NCBI GenBank assembly: GCA_963821275.1
Contig: CAWGDF010000001.1
Coordinates: 310,001 to 374,000 of the forward strand
Length of the DNA: 64,000 bases
Source: JACVRW01 sp963821275
GTDB lineage: Bacteria; Actinomycetota; Thermoleophilia; Solirubrobacterales; Thermoleophilaceae
Reading direction: 5' to 3'
In this document: piece after piece, positions 15,973 through 24,278 of the stretch
How positions within the stretch are numbered: position 1 is the stretch's first letter
How the letters are laid out: each line of letters starts with the position of its first letter
Notes under the pieces: generated by a model
What the model was told of the DNA's origin: nothing
Seen by the model: the letters and a program-made list of their open reading frames with translations, nothing else
The model's database searches: none
Position numbers and translations under genes: made by a program

Positions 15973-16302
15973 TCACGGCTCGACCCCGGGCCCGGCGGCG
16001 AAGAGATCGGCGAGCAGCTGAACGGCTGACTCCCCTCCGGGCGGCGCCGCGACCTCCAGCACGATTGCGGCGTCCGTGACGGACAGCTCGAAGTCCATGA
16101 AGGCACAGCACTCCGACTCGGCGGCGACGATCTGCTCGACCCGGGCGTGGGTGGCGCGGTCGGGCCGGAAGCGGAGCAGCGCCCGGCGCTCGAAGCGCTC
16201 GACGGCGAGCAGCGCGTCCCGGCCCAGCGCGCGAATGTCCGCCGCGCGCTGAGGCATCTCGGCTGAGGTGAGGGTGCAGGCGATCGGTTCAGGTCGGCTC
16301 AT
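15973..16302 (-). CDS. Small conserved protein facing MerR, with Cys-Cys motif
   Basis: A 109-residue protein not assigned to a named family. The core holds VEQIVAAESECCAFMDFELS, with adjacent cysteines. E-C-C-x-F is a motif found in small proteins near metal-resistance MerR regulators, so a metal- or metalloid-related role is a reasonable guess. The ATG at 16302 lies 16 bases from the MerR-type palindrome, which would leave almost no 5' leader. The frame is open upstream to 16353 but that would cover the operator. Its promoter shape suggests direct MerR activation. Confidence 0.62.
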   Translation of the reverse strand: MSRPEPIACTLTSAEMPQRAADIRALGRDALLAVERFERRALLRFRPDRATHARVEQIVAAESECCAFMDFELSVTDAAIVLEVAAPPGGESAVQLLADLFAAGPGVEP

Positions 16303-16318
16303 GGTCACTAATGTGCAC

Positions 16319-16336
16319 CTTGAACCTGGGTTCAAG
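16319..16336. promoter_or_regulatory. MerR-family operator with long-spacer promoter
   Basis: CTTGAACC-TG-GGTTCAAG is a perfect 18-base palindrome between the divergent genes. On the reverse strand TTGACT (16335-16340) is a -35 followed by a spacer of about 19 bases to CACATT. This elongated spacer with the dyad inside is the hallmark of MerR-activated promoters. Confidence 0.8.
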
Positions 16337-16351
16337 TCAAGGGGCGCGCAC

Positions 16352-16753
16352 ATGAGTCACCCGCAGCTCACCATCGGCCAGGTGGCGGAACGGGCCGGCA
16401 TCAACAGCTCGGCCGTTCGCTTCTACGAGCGCGTCGGCGTGCTGCCGGAGCCGCCGCGGGTCGGCGGGCAGCGCCGCTACGGCGAAGACACGGTCAGGCG
16501 GCTCGAGGTGATCGACATCGCCAAGCGCGCCGGCTTCAACCTCGACGAGATCCGCCTGCTGCTGAACGACTCGTCGGGCGAGACCCAGCTGCGCACCCTG
16601 GCCCGGCGCAAGCTCCCCGAGGTCCAGGCGCTGATCGCCCGCGCCGAGGCGATGCGCGACTGGCTGCTGATGGCCCAGGAGTGCCACTGCTCCTCGCTGG
16701 AGCTGTGCGCGCTGTTCGCCGGGCGCGCGCCCAGGCCACGCTCCGTACGTTAG
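16352..16753 (+). CDS. MerR family transcriptional regulator (Cys-containing)
   Basis: A 133-residue regulator. The MerR HTH opens with LTIGQVAERAGINSSAVRFY, followed by the wing GGQRRYGEDTVRRL, then a helix with AKRAGFNLDEIRLLL. A coiled-coil dimerisation helix precedes the C-terminal loop QECHCSSLELCALF. The C-x-C-x5-C pattern resembles thiol ligands of metal-sensing MerR proteins, but does not match the C-x2-C-x-C-x5-C cluster of SoxR. The ATG at 16352 follows the palindrome at 16319-16336; the open frame upstream would include the operator. It probably senses a soft metal ion and activates the 109-residue gene. Confidence 0.9.
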   Translation: MSHPQLTIGQVAERAGINSSAVRFYERVGVLPEPPRVGGQRRYGEDTVRRLEVIDIAKRAGFNLDEIRLLLNDSSGETQLRTLARRKLPEVQALIARAEAMRDWLLMAQECHCSSLELCALFAGRAPRPRSVR

Positions 16754-16778
16754 TGGCGCTATAGGACCCAAACGTACG
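16744..16778. repeat. Inverted repeat over the MerR stop codon
   Basis: CGTACGTT at 16744-16751 and AACGTACG at 16771-16778 form a perfect 8-base inverted repeat with a 19-base loop. It overlaps the 3' end of the MerR gene and lies before the convergent NTF2-like gene. It may act as a weak terminator for either side. Confidence 0.35.
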
Positions 16779-16798
16779 ACGCGCGCCCTCTGCTCTGG

Positions 16799-17215
16799 TC
16801 ACCCTCGCCCGGCGGGGCCGTCCAGCCGGGCGAGCGCCTGTTCCATGTGCCGATACTCCTCCACGCGCACGATGCTCCCGTCGCGCAGCTTCACCGCGTA
16901 GGTCTCGCTCACGTCGACGGTGATCCCGCTGCCACGCCCCCGCATCCGGGCGCTCCACGGGACGATGACCCAGTCGCCGCGCTCGATGAACTCGCCGAAC
17001 TGCATGACACCCGCAAAGCGGTCCTCCCAGAGCTCTCCCAGCGACTCGGCGAAGCTGCGGAGCTCCTCGATGCCCTGGTAGGTCCGCCGGTCAGGCTCGT
17101 CCGCCGCGGTGCGCCACTCCGTGTCAGGGGCATGAGCGGCGAATGCAGTGTCGAAGTCCCCGCGCGCGAATGCGTCGAGGCTGCGGCGCACGATCTCGAC
17201 GTTGTCCGCTGACAC
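16799..17215 (-). CDS. SnoaL/NTF2-like family protein
   Basis: A 138-residue cone-fold protein. It starts with MSADNVEIVRRSLDAFARGD, the classic NTF2-like first helix, followed by EWRTAADEPDRRTYQGIEEL and the closing strands ETYAVKLRDGSIVRVEEY. Members are polyketide cyclases, isomerases or binding proteins; no catalytic pair can be assigned with confidence. The 37-base gap to the upstream cupin-SRPBCC gene on the same strand suggests an operon. Confidence 0.85.
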   Translation of the reverse strand: MSADNVEIVRRSLDAFARGDFDTAFAAHAPDTEWRTAADEPDRRTYQGIEELRSFAESLGELWEDRFAGVMQFGEFIERGDWVIVPWSARMRGRGSGITVDVSETYAVKLRDGSIVRVEEYRHMEQALARLDGPAGRG

Positions 17216-17252
17216 GGCACCGAGTATCGCGCCAGTCGGCGTCGCCGGCGCC

Positions 17253-18212
17253 TCACGCCCGCCGCGCGTACGGCTCCAGTCCTTCCATCGCGCGGGCGAT
17301 CGCCCAGTTGTGGTTCCAGCGGAGGGCGGGTCGCAGCAGTGGTGTCAGCACTCTGAGGAGCCGCCGATCGGCGTGCACGCGCCAGTCGAAGCGGACATGG
17401 GTGCCGCCCGCGGTGGGAGTCAGCGTCCACGTGCCCCGGCCCCTCAGGTCGCCCTCGACCTCCGCCGATACGACACGCGGGGGCTCGAGGCGCGTGATGC
17501 GCGAGCGGGTGTGCAGGTGGTACGGGAAGCGGCCCTTGAAGTGCTGGCGGGTCACCTGCCCGAGCGCGGGTGGGCCATCCGCCTCCACGTCCAGGTACAC
17601 GGGACGCCACCAGTGCGGATAGGTGCTCCCGTCCGCGATGGCCGAGAACGTGGCCTCCGGGGGGGCGGCGACGTCCCATTCGTCCACGAACACGTACTCG
17701 CGCGAGGCAGCACGCAGCAATCCGCGCGCGAGCGCCTTCTGAACGGCGAGCGGCGGCCGGGCCGCGTGACCCTCATCCGCAAAGTCGTCTACGAGCGCTG
17801 CGGCGGCCAGCGGCCGCGGCCAGCCTCCCGGAAGCACCGCGCCGTCGGCGCAGATCCGGGCCAGGCGCTCGAGGAACTGGTCGGTCCGCCCGGCCGGGCG
17901 GGTCTGAACGCGCACCCTCCCGTCGCGGCCCTTGCTGATCCTCTGGCGGTGGGGCGTGCCCGCCGGCACCTCCATGACCTGTCCCGCTCCCAGCCGGTGC
18001 ACGCGACCATCGACCTGGAGCTCCAGCTCGCCTGAGAGGACCTCGAAGCGTTCGGTCTGCCCGGTGTGCACGTGGGGTTGGGCGAGAAAGCCGCGGGGCC
18101 GCCCGGCCACCACGAACTGCAGCATTTCTCCGCCGCTCTGCGCGGCGGTCCTCTCGAACTCAACTCGCACCCCCAGCGGCTCCAGCTCGAGAACGTCACC
18201 CGGCTCACTCAT
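17253..18212 (-). CDS. Cupin-SRPBCC fusion protein
   Basis: This 319-residue protein joins two folds. Residues 1-110 are a cupin, with QPHVHTGQTERFEVLSGELE (metal-binding HxH and E) and VPAGTPHRQR for motif 2. Residues about 165-319 are an SRPBCC/polyketide cyclase-type START domain, with FVDEWDVAAPPEATFSAIAD and GGTHVRFDWRVHADR. Each domain is common; the fusion is less so. The cupin could bind a metal and the SRPBCC cavity a hydrophobic ligand, so a small-molecule modifying or sensing role is possible. It precedes an NTF2-like gene, another small-ligand fold. The Met start has GGAGGAAG about 5 bases upstream. Confidence 0.85.
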   Translation of the reverse strand: MSEPGDVLELEPLGVRVEFERTAAQSGGEMLQFVVAGRPRGFLAQPHVHTGQTERFEVLSGELELQVDGRVHRLGAGQVMEVPAGTPHRQRISKGRDGRVRVQTRPAGRTDQFLERLARICADGAVLPGGWPRPLAAAALVDDFADEGHAARPPLAVQKALARGLLRAASREYVFVDEWDVAAPPEATFSAIADGSTYPHWWRPVYLDVEADGPPALGQVTRQHFKGRFPYHLHTRSRITRLEPPRVVSAEVEGDLRGRGTWTLTPTAGGTHVRFDWRVHADRRLLRVLTPLLRPALRWNHNWAIARAMEGLEPYARRA

Positions 18213-18291
18213 CTGCTTCCTCCTGGGACGGGGAAGGTGGATATAAGGGCATGCGCGCCAATCGTCTCAGCGGATCAGCTCGGAACCCCCC

Positions 18292-18430
18292 AAGAAGAGG
18301 CTGCGCGAGCATCTCAAGGAGACCAAGGCGCACGGCCGCGACGTGGCCGACGGAGTATTTCTCCGAGCACGAGGAGATCGCCACCTATTCGGCGATCGAG
18401 ACGCTGGCCGAGGCCGTCGGAGATGCCGAT
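18292..18430 (+). pseudogene. DUF892 (YciE-like ferritin-fold) remnant
   Basis: Two pieces in different frames match the DUF892 pattern. KKRLREHLKETKAHGRDVAD (18292-18351) corresponds to an internal helix, and EYFSEHEEIATYSAIETLAE (from 18353) to a later one. The stretch that normally lies between them is missing, and both ends of the gene are gone. This is a deletion plus frameshift, not a single-base error. Confidence 0.6.
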
Positions 18431-18483
18431 AGGTGCTCGTCGCCCGCGAGCTCGATCGAACCTGCCGACGCGCAAGAATCGGC

Positions 18484-19569
18484 TCACGCAGGGGCAAGCC
18501 CTGGATCAGGGCGTCCCGCCGGCTGCTCGAGCGAGCTGTAGACGGCCCAGCCGACGGCGACCATGGGGACCGCGAGGAACGCGCCGACGATGCCGAGCAG
18601 CTGGGTGCCGACGATGACCGCGGTGAGGGTGACGATCGGATGCAGGCTGACCGTCTTCTGGTAGACGAGCGGGGTCACGAACATGCTGTCGAGCTGCTGG
18701 GCCACGAGGATGACGCCGGCCATCGCCACGGCCGACCCCGTGCCGTCGGCCGCGAGCGTGACGAGCACGATGACCGTGCCGGAGACCCAGGCGCCGAGGA
18801 TGGGGATGAAGAGCGTCACGAAGCTCAGCAGCGCGAGCGTGCCGGCGTTCGGCGTGCCGATGACCAGCATGCCGAGGGTGATCACCGCGCTGTCGATGAG
18901 CGCGACGAGGGCAATACCCCTGATGTAGCCGCTCGCGGCGTTCCACGCGGCGGCGCCCCCTACGCCCACGCGGTCGCCGCGGCCGGCGCCGAAGCGGTTC
19001 TGCAGCCAGCCCCAGACCGCGTCGCCGCCGGTGAGGATGTAGAGGAGGAAGACGAACATCAGCAGGGCGCTGCTGACGAGCTGTGCGGCGAGTGAGAGGC
19101 CGCCGAAAAGGCCTGCGAGCAGACCGTCGGCCGCATGCTTGGCGGCCGGGAGAATGCTCTTGAGGAAGTCGCGGATCTCAGCCTCGTGATCCTTGACCCA
19201 GACGTTGTTGTCGCGCAGCCAGCTGACGACCTGGTCGGCGCCCGCACTGAGATCCTCCGCAACCCCGCCCAGATTGCCGAACAACGCATCCGCGAAGAGC
19301 CAGGCCAGCCCGGCCGTGATCAGCACGACGCCGATCAGGCTTCCCGCGATCGCCAGCCCCCGGGGGACTCCGCGGCCTGTCGCCCAGCCGACCAGCGGCA
19401 GCAGTTGGGTGCTGACGAGTGCTGCCACGATCAGCGGAAGCGTCGCCGCCCGCGCGTACCAGATCGCTCCCCCGACCAGCAGTACCCCGGCGGTGATCAG
19501 CAGCGCCTTGGCGCTCCAGCGTGCCATCGCGGTACCGGCAGCGGCGCGCGACCCAACCTCAGCCGACAT
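18484..19569 (-). CDS. AI-2E family (PerM/YdiK-type) membrane permease
   Basis: A 361-residue integral membrane protein. Two N-terminal TM helices are followed by a long amphipathic stretch (AEDLSAGADQVVSWLRDN and neighbours), then TM helices including SALLMFVFLLYILTGGD. The family-typical region LALLSFVTLFIPILGAWVSG is followed by QQLDSMFVTPLVYQKTVSLHP, which contains the conserved P-x-V-x-x-x-x-V-x-L-H-P motif. Members form pentamers and have been linked to AI-2 export or Na+/H+ exchange, so the substrate is unknown. Confidence 0.92.
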   Translation of the reverse strand: MSAEVGSRAAAGTAMARWSAKALLITAGVLLVGGAIWYARAATLPLIVAALVSTQLLPLVGWATGRGVPRGLAIAGSLIGVVLITAGLAWLFADALFGNLGGVAEDLSAGADQVVSWLRDNNVWVKDHEAEIRDFLKSILPAAKHAADGLLAGLFGGLSLAAQLVSSALLMFVFLLYILTGGDAVWGWLQNRFGAGRGDRVGVGGAAAWNAASGYIRGIALVALIDSAVITLGMLVIGTPNAGTLALLSFVTLFIPILGAWVSGTVIVLVTLAADGTGSAVAMAGVILVAQQLDSMFVTPLVYQKTVSLHPIVTLTAVIVGTQLLGIVGAFLAVPMVAVGWAVYSSLEQPAGRPDPGLAPA

Positions 19570-19788
19570 GCCCGGGTACTTCGACGGTTTGCATCACCGT
19601 CCTCCGCAGCCCCCTCGACGGGCGACCTGCCGCGTCGTACGATCGCTTGAGCCGTGTCGAACAGGTGGCCAAGCGGGAGCGCGTGCTGACCTCCGGGCGA
19701 TGACTCTCGCGGACTGGAACGAGGGACCGGCGCGTACGGCGATTCGCCTATCTCGAAAGCGTCACCACCGACGGCGGAATCGGACTAG

Positions 19789-20397
19789 GCGGCGGCCGAT
19801 CCGGATTTCGCCGGCCGCGGAGTGGTCAAGGCGCTGCTGGAGAACGACCTCGCGGCGGCGAGCAGGGAGGGCAGCGACGCGGTGTCGGAGGTGCTGCTCG
19901 ACACTCATCCGCGCTTCGGAGTGGCCTTCAGCGGCCTCGTGTACGGGCCGATGATCGAGCTGCTGGATCTGCTGCGTTCCCATCGCTTCCGGGTCTTCAT
20001 CGTGACCGGCGGGGGCGTGGACTTCATCCGGGCGGTGGGCCCCGAGCTCTACGACGTCGAACCGGACGATGTCGTCGGCTCGGCGATCCAGGTCCAGTTC
20101 GAACGTCGCGGCGGGCGCGTCGTGCTCGTCCGAAAGGCGGCGCTGGCCGGCTCGGCGAACGAGGGGCCGCCAAAGGTGGCCGCCATCCACGCGCACATCG
20201 GGCGCCGCCCGATCATGGCGGTCGGGAACAGCGCGGGGGACCGCGAGATGCTCGAGTTCGCACACACGGGCGAGCGGCCCTCGCTGTGCCTCGTGGTGGA
20301 CCACGACGACGCGGAGCGCGAGTACGCCTATGGCGGCGAAGCCGTCACCAACCCGAACGCCGAGCCGAGCCGCGACTGGAGTCGCGTCTTCGCGTAA
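19789..20397 (+). pseudogene. HAD family hydrolase, N-terminally truncated
   Basis: The reading frame from GTG 19822 encodes 191 residues matching the back half of a SerB-like HAD phosphatase. It has FRVFIVTGGGVDFIRAVGPE (motif II region), IGRRPIMAVGNSAGDREML (motif IV) and HDDAEREYAYGGEAV. The first half with the nucleophile Asp (DxDGT) is absent. Family-like residues AAADPDFAGRG continue upstream of the GTG to a TAG at 19786. About 20 residues also appear deleted near VLLDTHPRFG. Without the nucleophile it cannot be an active phosphatase. I treat it as a decayed gene, though a shortened protein could still be made. Confidence 0.7.
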
Positions 20398-20440
20398 CAC
20401 GCCGTGATCCGCTTCCGCGCCGGGCCCGCAGGAAGTGGCG

Positions 20441-20650
20441 ATGTACACCTGGGCCTGCAACGAATGCGAGACCCGCCTGTGGAGCAGGGAGCGGGTTCGA
20501 GGCGGCGGCAGCTGTCCGGCGTGCGGCGCCTGGCTCCCGCAGACCGCGACCGAACCCCTGCCGCTCAGCACCAGCCCTCGTGACGCCGCGGCACGAAGCT
20601 CGGGCTCTCGTCGAACGGCCACACCTGCACGCGTTGCCGAGGCGGGGTGA
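20441..20650 (+). CDS. Possible small zinc-ribbon protein
   Basis: A 69-residue frame begins MYTWACNECETRLWSRERV and carries CNEC and CPAC pairs 18 residues apart, which could form a zinc ribbon. GGAAG lies five bases before the ATG. The second half is low-complexity and may be an extension past the original stop. It sits between two decayed genes, so it may itself be a remnant. Confidence 0.35.
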   Translation: MYTWACNECETRLWSRERVRGGGSCPACGAWLPQTATEPLPLSTSPRDAAARSSGSRRTATPARVAEAG

Positions 20651-20668
20651 CCCGCGTCGAGGCGGGCT

Positions 20669-21088
20669 TCAGGGCAGGACTTCCAGATCCCGCTGCCGGG
20701 CGGCCACCTGCCGCGCGGTGTCGAGCAGTGCTTCGCGCACGGCGAGGACGGCGGGCCCCTCGGTGGCGGTGACCCGCGTCGCGGTGAAGATCGTTCGTTG
20801 GAGACGCTCGTCGCGGAGGCGGCGGGCGGTGATCTGCGGCATCGCCGTGGCGAGCAGCGCGGGCAGCAGGGCCACAGCTCGGCCCGAGGTGACCAGCGCG
20901 CTGAGGACCAGGCCGTCGTCGCTGCGGTGGCGGATCTCGGGCTCGAATCCGCCGAGGCGATTGCAGATGTTACGGACCACCGCGTCCAGGCCGGTCCCCC
21001 GATGGCCACTCGCCCACGCCGCGTGTTCGCAGGCGGCGAGCCGGATCGGACCTCGCTTCGTAGCCGCCGCGTGCTCGGGGTGTATATA
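20669..21088 (-). pseudogene. LysR-type regulator, C-terminal remnant
   Basis: About 140 codons on the reverse strand match the end of a LysR effector-binding domain: GHRGTGLDAVVRNIC, FEPEIRHRSDDGLVLSALV, and SGRAVALLPALLA. The frame closes upstream at a TGA (21089-21091) and no HTH-encoding sequence exists beyond it, since the encapsulin gene starts its 3' end at 21167. The DNA-binding half has been lost. Confidence 0.75.
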
Positions 21089-21166
21089 TCACGGGCTCGG
21101 TGCTATCAGCCCCAGAACGGCTCTTTCGGAGCGTCCGTACGCGCGCGGAGTAGCAGCAGGGCCTGC

Positions 21167-21967
21167 CTATCGCGTCAGCGCGACCGCCGCTTCGGGAGTG
21201 GCCACGTGGAAGCTGAAGCTCTCCTCGAGATACAGGCGCACCACGTCGCCGTCGTGGGACTCGTAGCCGATCGACACGTCCTGGCCGGAGTCGAATATGA
21301 AGTCTCCGCCTCGGAGACTGAGTAGAACCGCCCCGGTCACTCCCGGCGCCCACACGATCGGTCCCTCGACGATCTTGCGCAGGTGCTCGAGCAGCGGGTA
21401 GCCGCCCTGCTCCGCCGTCTCGATCGCCGAGCGGTATTGCTCGCTTCCCAGCGCCAACCCATACGGACCCGCGACGCCGCTCTGCAACAGGCGTTCGACC
21501 GCGGCGGCCACTGGCCGCGGGTACTCCTCGGGAGCCTGCCCGAGCGGCATCGGCTCGTGCGGCGTCGCCTCGCTGATACCTGTGATCACGCCCTGCCAGC
21601 CGTGTGCCACGGCGACGTTCTCGGCCACCGCGATGTCATGCGCGGCCTGGTCGAGCGCGTCCAGGTCGGTGTCGTCGGCGCCACGCTCGGCGTCTCGCAG
21701 CTCCGCCCTCGACAGCTCGAAGTCCGCTCTCACTTCGACCAGCGGCAGTACCCGGCGCCGAAGCCCGGACACTCCTCCCGAGGGCGCCGACGCCGCCGGA
21801 TCGGCGCGCCCCAGGTTCGTGGCCGAGTGCTCCCAGCCACGCGGACCGGAGAAGTCGACCAGCTTGCGGGCGGCGAGCGCCGGCTTCAGCCTTTCTCTCG
21901 CCTCTTCGTCGAGCACCTGCCACACCGACTCGGAGACCGGTGCCAGTTCGCGGAGAAGATGGTTCAT
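21167..21967 (-). CDS. Encapsulin nanocompartment shell protein (family 1)
   Basis: A 266-residue full-length encapsulin (linocin M18 family, HK97 phage-capsid fold). It begins MNHLLRELAPVSESVWQVLD, the N-terminal helix that lines the shell interior and binds cargo peptides. FSGPRGWEHSATNLGR, a central VRADFELSRAELRDAERG, and EGPIVWAPGVTGAVLLSLRG match the P-domain, E-loop and A-domain regions of family 1. The C-terminal strands are YESHDGDVVRLYLEESFSF. Family 1 shells assemble into 60-mer or 180-mer icosahedra in the cytoplasm. Its ATG overlaps the stop of the DyP peroxidase gene (ATGA at 21964-21967), so the shell and cargo are co-translated. Confidence 0.95.
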   Translation of the reverse strand: MNHLLRELAPVSESVWQVLDEEARERLKPALAARKLVDFSGPRGWEHSATNLGRADPAASAPSGGVSGLRRRVLPLVEVRADFELSRAELRDAERGADDTDLDALDQAAHDIAVAENVAVAHGWQGVITGISEATPHEPMPLGQAPEEYPRPVAAAVERLLQSGVAGPYGLALGSEQYRSAIETAEQGGYPLLEHLRKIVEGPIVWAPGVTGAVLLSLRGGDFIFDSGQDVSIGYESHDGDVVRLYLEESFSFHVATPEAAVALTR

Positions 21968-22992
21968 GGCGCGGGCTGCCTCATGCTTCCCAGCCCGAGC
22001 GAACCGTCACCGGCGGGCGCGTCCTCGACCTGGGTCGCCGCGGCGGCGGCCGGGCTCGGCGGTTCGTCGAGGAAGTCGACGGTCGGCACGAAGAACAGGT
22101 TGCCGGTGACCGCCGTCGAGAAGTCGAGGATGCGGTCGTAGTTGCCGGGCGGCTTGCCGATGAACATGTTCTCCAGCATCTGCTCGATCACCTCCGGGTT
22201 GCGGGCGTAGCCGATGAAGTAGGTGCCGAACTCTCCGGCTCCGACGCGGCCGAACGGCATGTTGAAGCGCACGATCTGGCGCTCGTCGCCGTTCGCGTCG
22301 ACGATGGTGTTCAGCGCCACGTGCGAGTTCGCCGGCTTCAGCTCATCGGGAAGCTCGATGTCATTGAGCTTGGTCCGGCCGATCGCGCGCTCCTGTTCCT
22401 CGACCGGCAGCGCATCCCAGGCATCGAGGTCGTGGAGATACTTCTGAACGACGATGTAGCTCCCACCGGCGAACTGCGGGTCCTCGTCACCGATTAGGAC
22501 CGCTTCGAGCGCTGCCTGGCCCTCCGGATTCTCCGTCCCGTCGACGAACCCGAGCAGGTCGCGCTCGTCGAACGACCTGAACCCGTGCACCTCATCCACC
22601 ACATGCGCGTGCGCTGCGAGCCTGCTTGTCAGCCGTTGCGCGAGCTCGAAGCAGAGGTCGAGCCTGTGGGCACGGAGGTGAAACAACAGATCGCCAGGCG
22701 TCGACGGCGCGCTGTGTCTCGCGCCTGAGCACTCTGGGAAAGGATGGAGCTCCGCCGGTCGCGGCGCCCCGAACAGGCGATCCCAAACCGAGGCGCCGAC
22801 GCCGACCACACACGTCAGCTCCCCCTCCGGGATCCGGAAACCCACGGACCGCCTCAGCCCGCTGACATCGGACAGCAGATCGCGGATCCCGTCCTCAGCC
22901 CCCGAGTCCACCGTCAGGGTGAGGAAGATCGCCGCCTCTGTGATCGGGCTCAGGATCGCTTCGGACCCAGTTGGCTGCCTCACGCGACACAT
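21964..22992 (-). CDS. DyP-type peroxidase with encapsulin cargo-loading peptide
   Basis: A 342-residue dye-decolorising peroxidase. The signature GFVDGTENP gives the catalytic Asp near residue 151. NSHVALN gives the proximal heme His near 224, and RFNMPFG gives the distal Arg near 242. No Tat signal is present, so it is cytoplasmic. After the catalytic domain there is a flexible Ala/Pro linker, and then GSLGLGSMR at about 330-338, which matches the encapsulin targeting peptide of other DyP cargoes (GSLGIGSLK type). The ATG at 22992 gives a typical N-terminus; GTG 22983 is an alternative, and the longer open frame upstream looks non-coding. The enzyme should be packaged inside the shell encoded by the overlapping downstream gene, acting on peroxide-dependent oxidation of an unknown substrate. 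Confidence 0.95.
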   Translation of the reverse strand: MCRVRQPTGSEAILSPITEAAIFLTLTVDSGAEDGIRDLLSDVSGLRRSVGFRIPEGELTCVVGVGASVWDRLFGAPRPAELHPFPECSGARHSAPSTPGDLLFHLRAHRLDLCFELAQRLTSRLAAHAHVVDEVHGFRSFDERDLLGFVDGTENPEGQAALEAVLIGDEDPQFAGGSYIVVQKYLHDLDAWDALPVEEQERAIGRTKLNDIELPDELKPANSHVALNTIVDANGDERQIVRFNMPFGRVGAGEFGTYFIGYARNPEVIEQMLENMFIGKPPGNYDRILDFSTAVTGNLFFVPTVDFLDEPPSPAAAAATQVEDAPAGDGSLGLGSMRQPAP

Positions 22993-23117
22993 CGTTCCAT
23001 CTCGCAGCGCGAATGTCGTCCGCCCCCGGCGGTATTCGGAAGAGTCATCGTCGGGCCGACGACAAAGCGGCCGCCGTGGGTGAGGTCGCGGCGCTCGAGG
23101 CCTGGACGCGCATCGCG

Positions 23118-23222
23118 CTACGGGAGCTGACGGTCTCCCCGGCGCGACGGTCGGCCGTGGACGTAGCGATAACGCTCGAGCAGGCGCCGGCGCTCGGCGG
23201 TCAGGGTGCGTCGGTAAGGGCC
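23118..23222 (-). pseudogene. Short remnant, possibly DUF2252 C-terminal part
   Basis: A 35-codon stretch with coding-like third positions reads YRRTLTAERRRLLERYRYV and then a TAG. It resembles the DUF2252 segment that precedes the conserved V-A-R-K-V-V-G-V-G-S-V motif, but that motif is absent. It lies in the 323-base region between the DyP and PPK2 genes, where I see no other coding sequence. Confidence 0.35.
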
Positions 23223-23315
23223 ATTGCAACGCCTATGGAGCGATCAACGAGAGTTCTTGCGTACCGCGCCCGGGGCCCCAGAGTTAACGAATTGTAAACG
23301 CCAGGAGGTTCGACA

Positions 23316-24275
23316 GTGCCCACCGACGCCCCGTCGCCGAAGCGAATCGCACGATTCATCGAGCCGTTCCGTGTGAGCCCGGGCTCGCACGTGAAACTCG
23401 CCAAGGACTTCGATCCCGCGTTCAAGGCGAGGGTCGAGAAGAAGAAGGACGGCGCCAGACTGCTGAATGATGGGATCGAGCTGCTCGCGGAATATCAGGC
23501 CCGGCTCGCGGCTCAAGACACGACCGGGGTCCTCGTCGTCCTTCAGGCGCTCGACGCCGCGGGCAAGGACGGGACGATCCGCCACGTGATGAGCGGCGTG
23601 AACCCCCAGGGCGTGAGAGTCGAGAGCTTCAAGGTTCCTTCGGCGCTCGACCTGGACCACGACTTCCTGCGCCGCTACCAGGAGCGCCTGCCTTCGCGTG
23701 GCGAGATCGGCATCTTCAACCGCTCCCATTACGAGGAGGTGCTCGTCGTCCGGGTGCACCGGGAGAACCTCATCCGCCAGAAGCTGCCGCTCGAGACGCG
23801 CGAGAACCACATTTGGAAGCACCGATACGAGGCAATCAACAACTGGGAGCGGTACCTCTCCGAAAACGGCTTCCGGATAGTGAAGCTGTTCCTCAACCTT
23901 TCGAAGGAGGAGCAGCGCCTCCGCTTCCTGAGGCGCATCGACCTGCCGGAGCACAACTGGAAGTTCTCCTCACACGACGTGGAGGAGCGCCGCTACTGGG
24001 ACGACTACCAGGACGCGTTCTCGCAGATGCTCAGCCACACGAGCACCGAATGGGCGCCCTGGCACGTGATCCCGGCGGACCGCAAATGGTTCGCGCGAAC
24101 CGCCGCCGCGGCTGTGATCGCCAATGCGCTGATCGAGCTCGACCCGCAGTACCCGACGCTCGACGACGACGCCCTTCGAGACCTCCAGGCGGCGAAGACC
24201 GAGCTCGTATCTGAGGCGCCCAAGGGGGCGGATCCGGATCCGTTCGAACAACCGCTCGCCAAGCAGGCAAGCTGA
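23316..24275 (+). CDS. Polyphosphate kinase 2 family protein
   Basis: A 319-residue PPK2 enzyme, which transfers phosphate between polyphosphate and nucleotides. Walker A is ALDAAGKDGT (about 78-87), followed by NPQGVRVESFKVPS. Walker B with the lid region is GEIGIFNRSHYE, and the end of the core is FSSHDVEERRYWDDYQDAF and WHVIPADRKWFAR. The single-domain length matches class I or III PPK2 (class II is two-domain). Nucleotide preference cannot be read with confidence. The GTG at 23316 has CAGGAGG nine bases upstream. Polyphosphate metabolism next to an encapsulated peroxidase is consistent with a stress-related neighbourhood, though they are divergently transcribed. Confidence 0.93.
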   Translation: MPTDAPSPKRIARFIEPFRVSPGSHVKLAKDFDPAFKARVEKKKDGARLLNDGIELLAEYQARLAAQDTTGVLVVLQALDAAGKDGTIRHVMSGVNPQGVRVESFKVPSALDLDHDFLRRYQERLPSRGEIGIFNRSHYEEVLVVRVHRENLIRQKLPLETRENHIWKHRYEAINNWERYLSENGFRIVKLFLNLSKEEQRLRFLRRIDLPEHNWKFSSHDVEERRYWDDYQDAFSQMLSHTSTEWAPWHVIPADRKWFARTAAAAVIANALIELDPQYPTLDDDALRDLQAAKTELVSEAPKGADPDPFEQPLAKQAS

Positions 24276-24278
24276 GCA

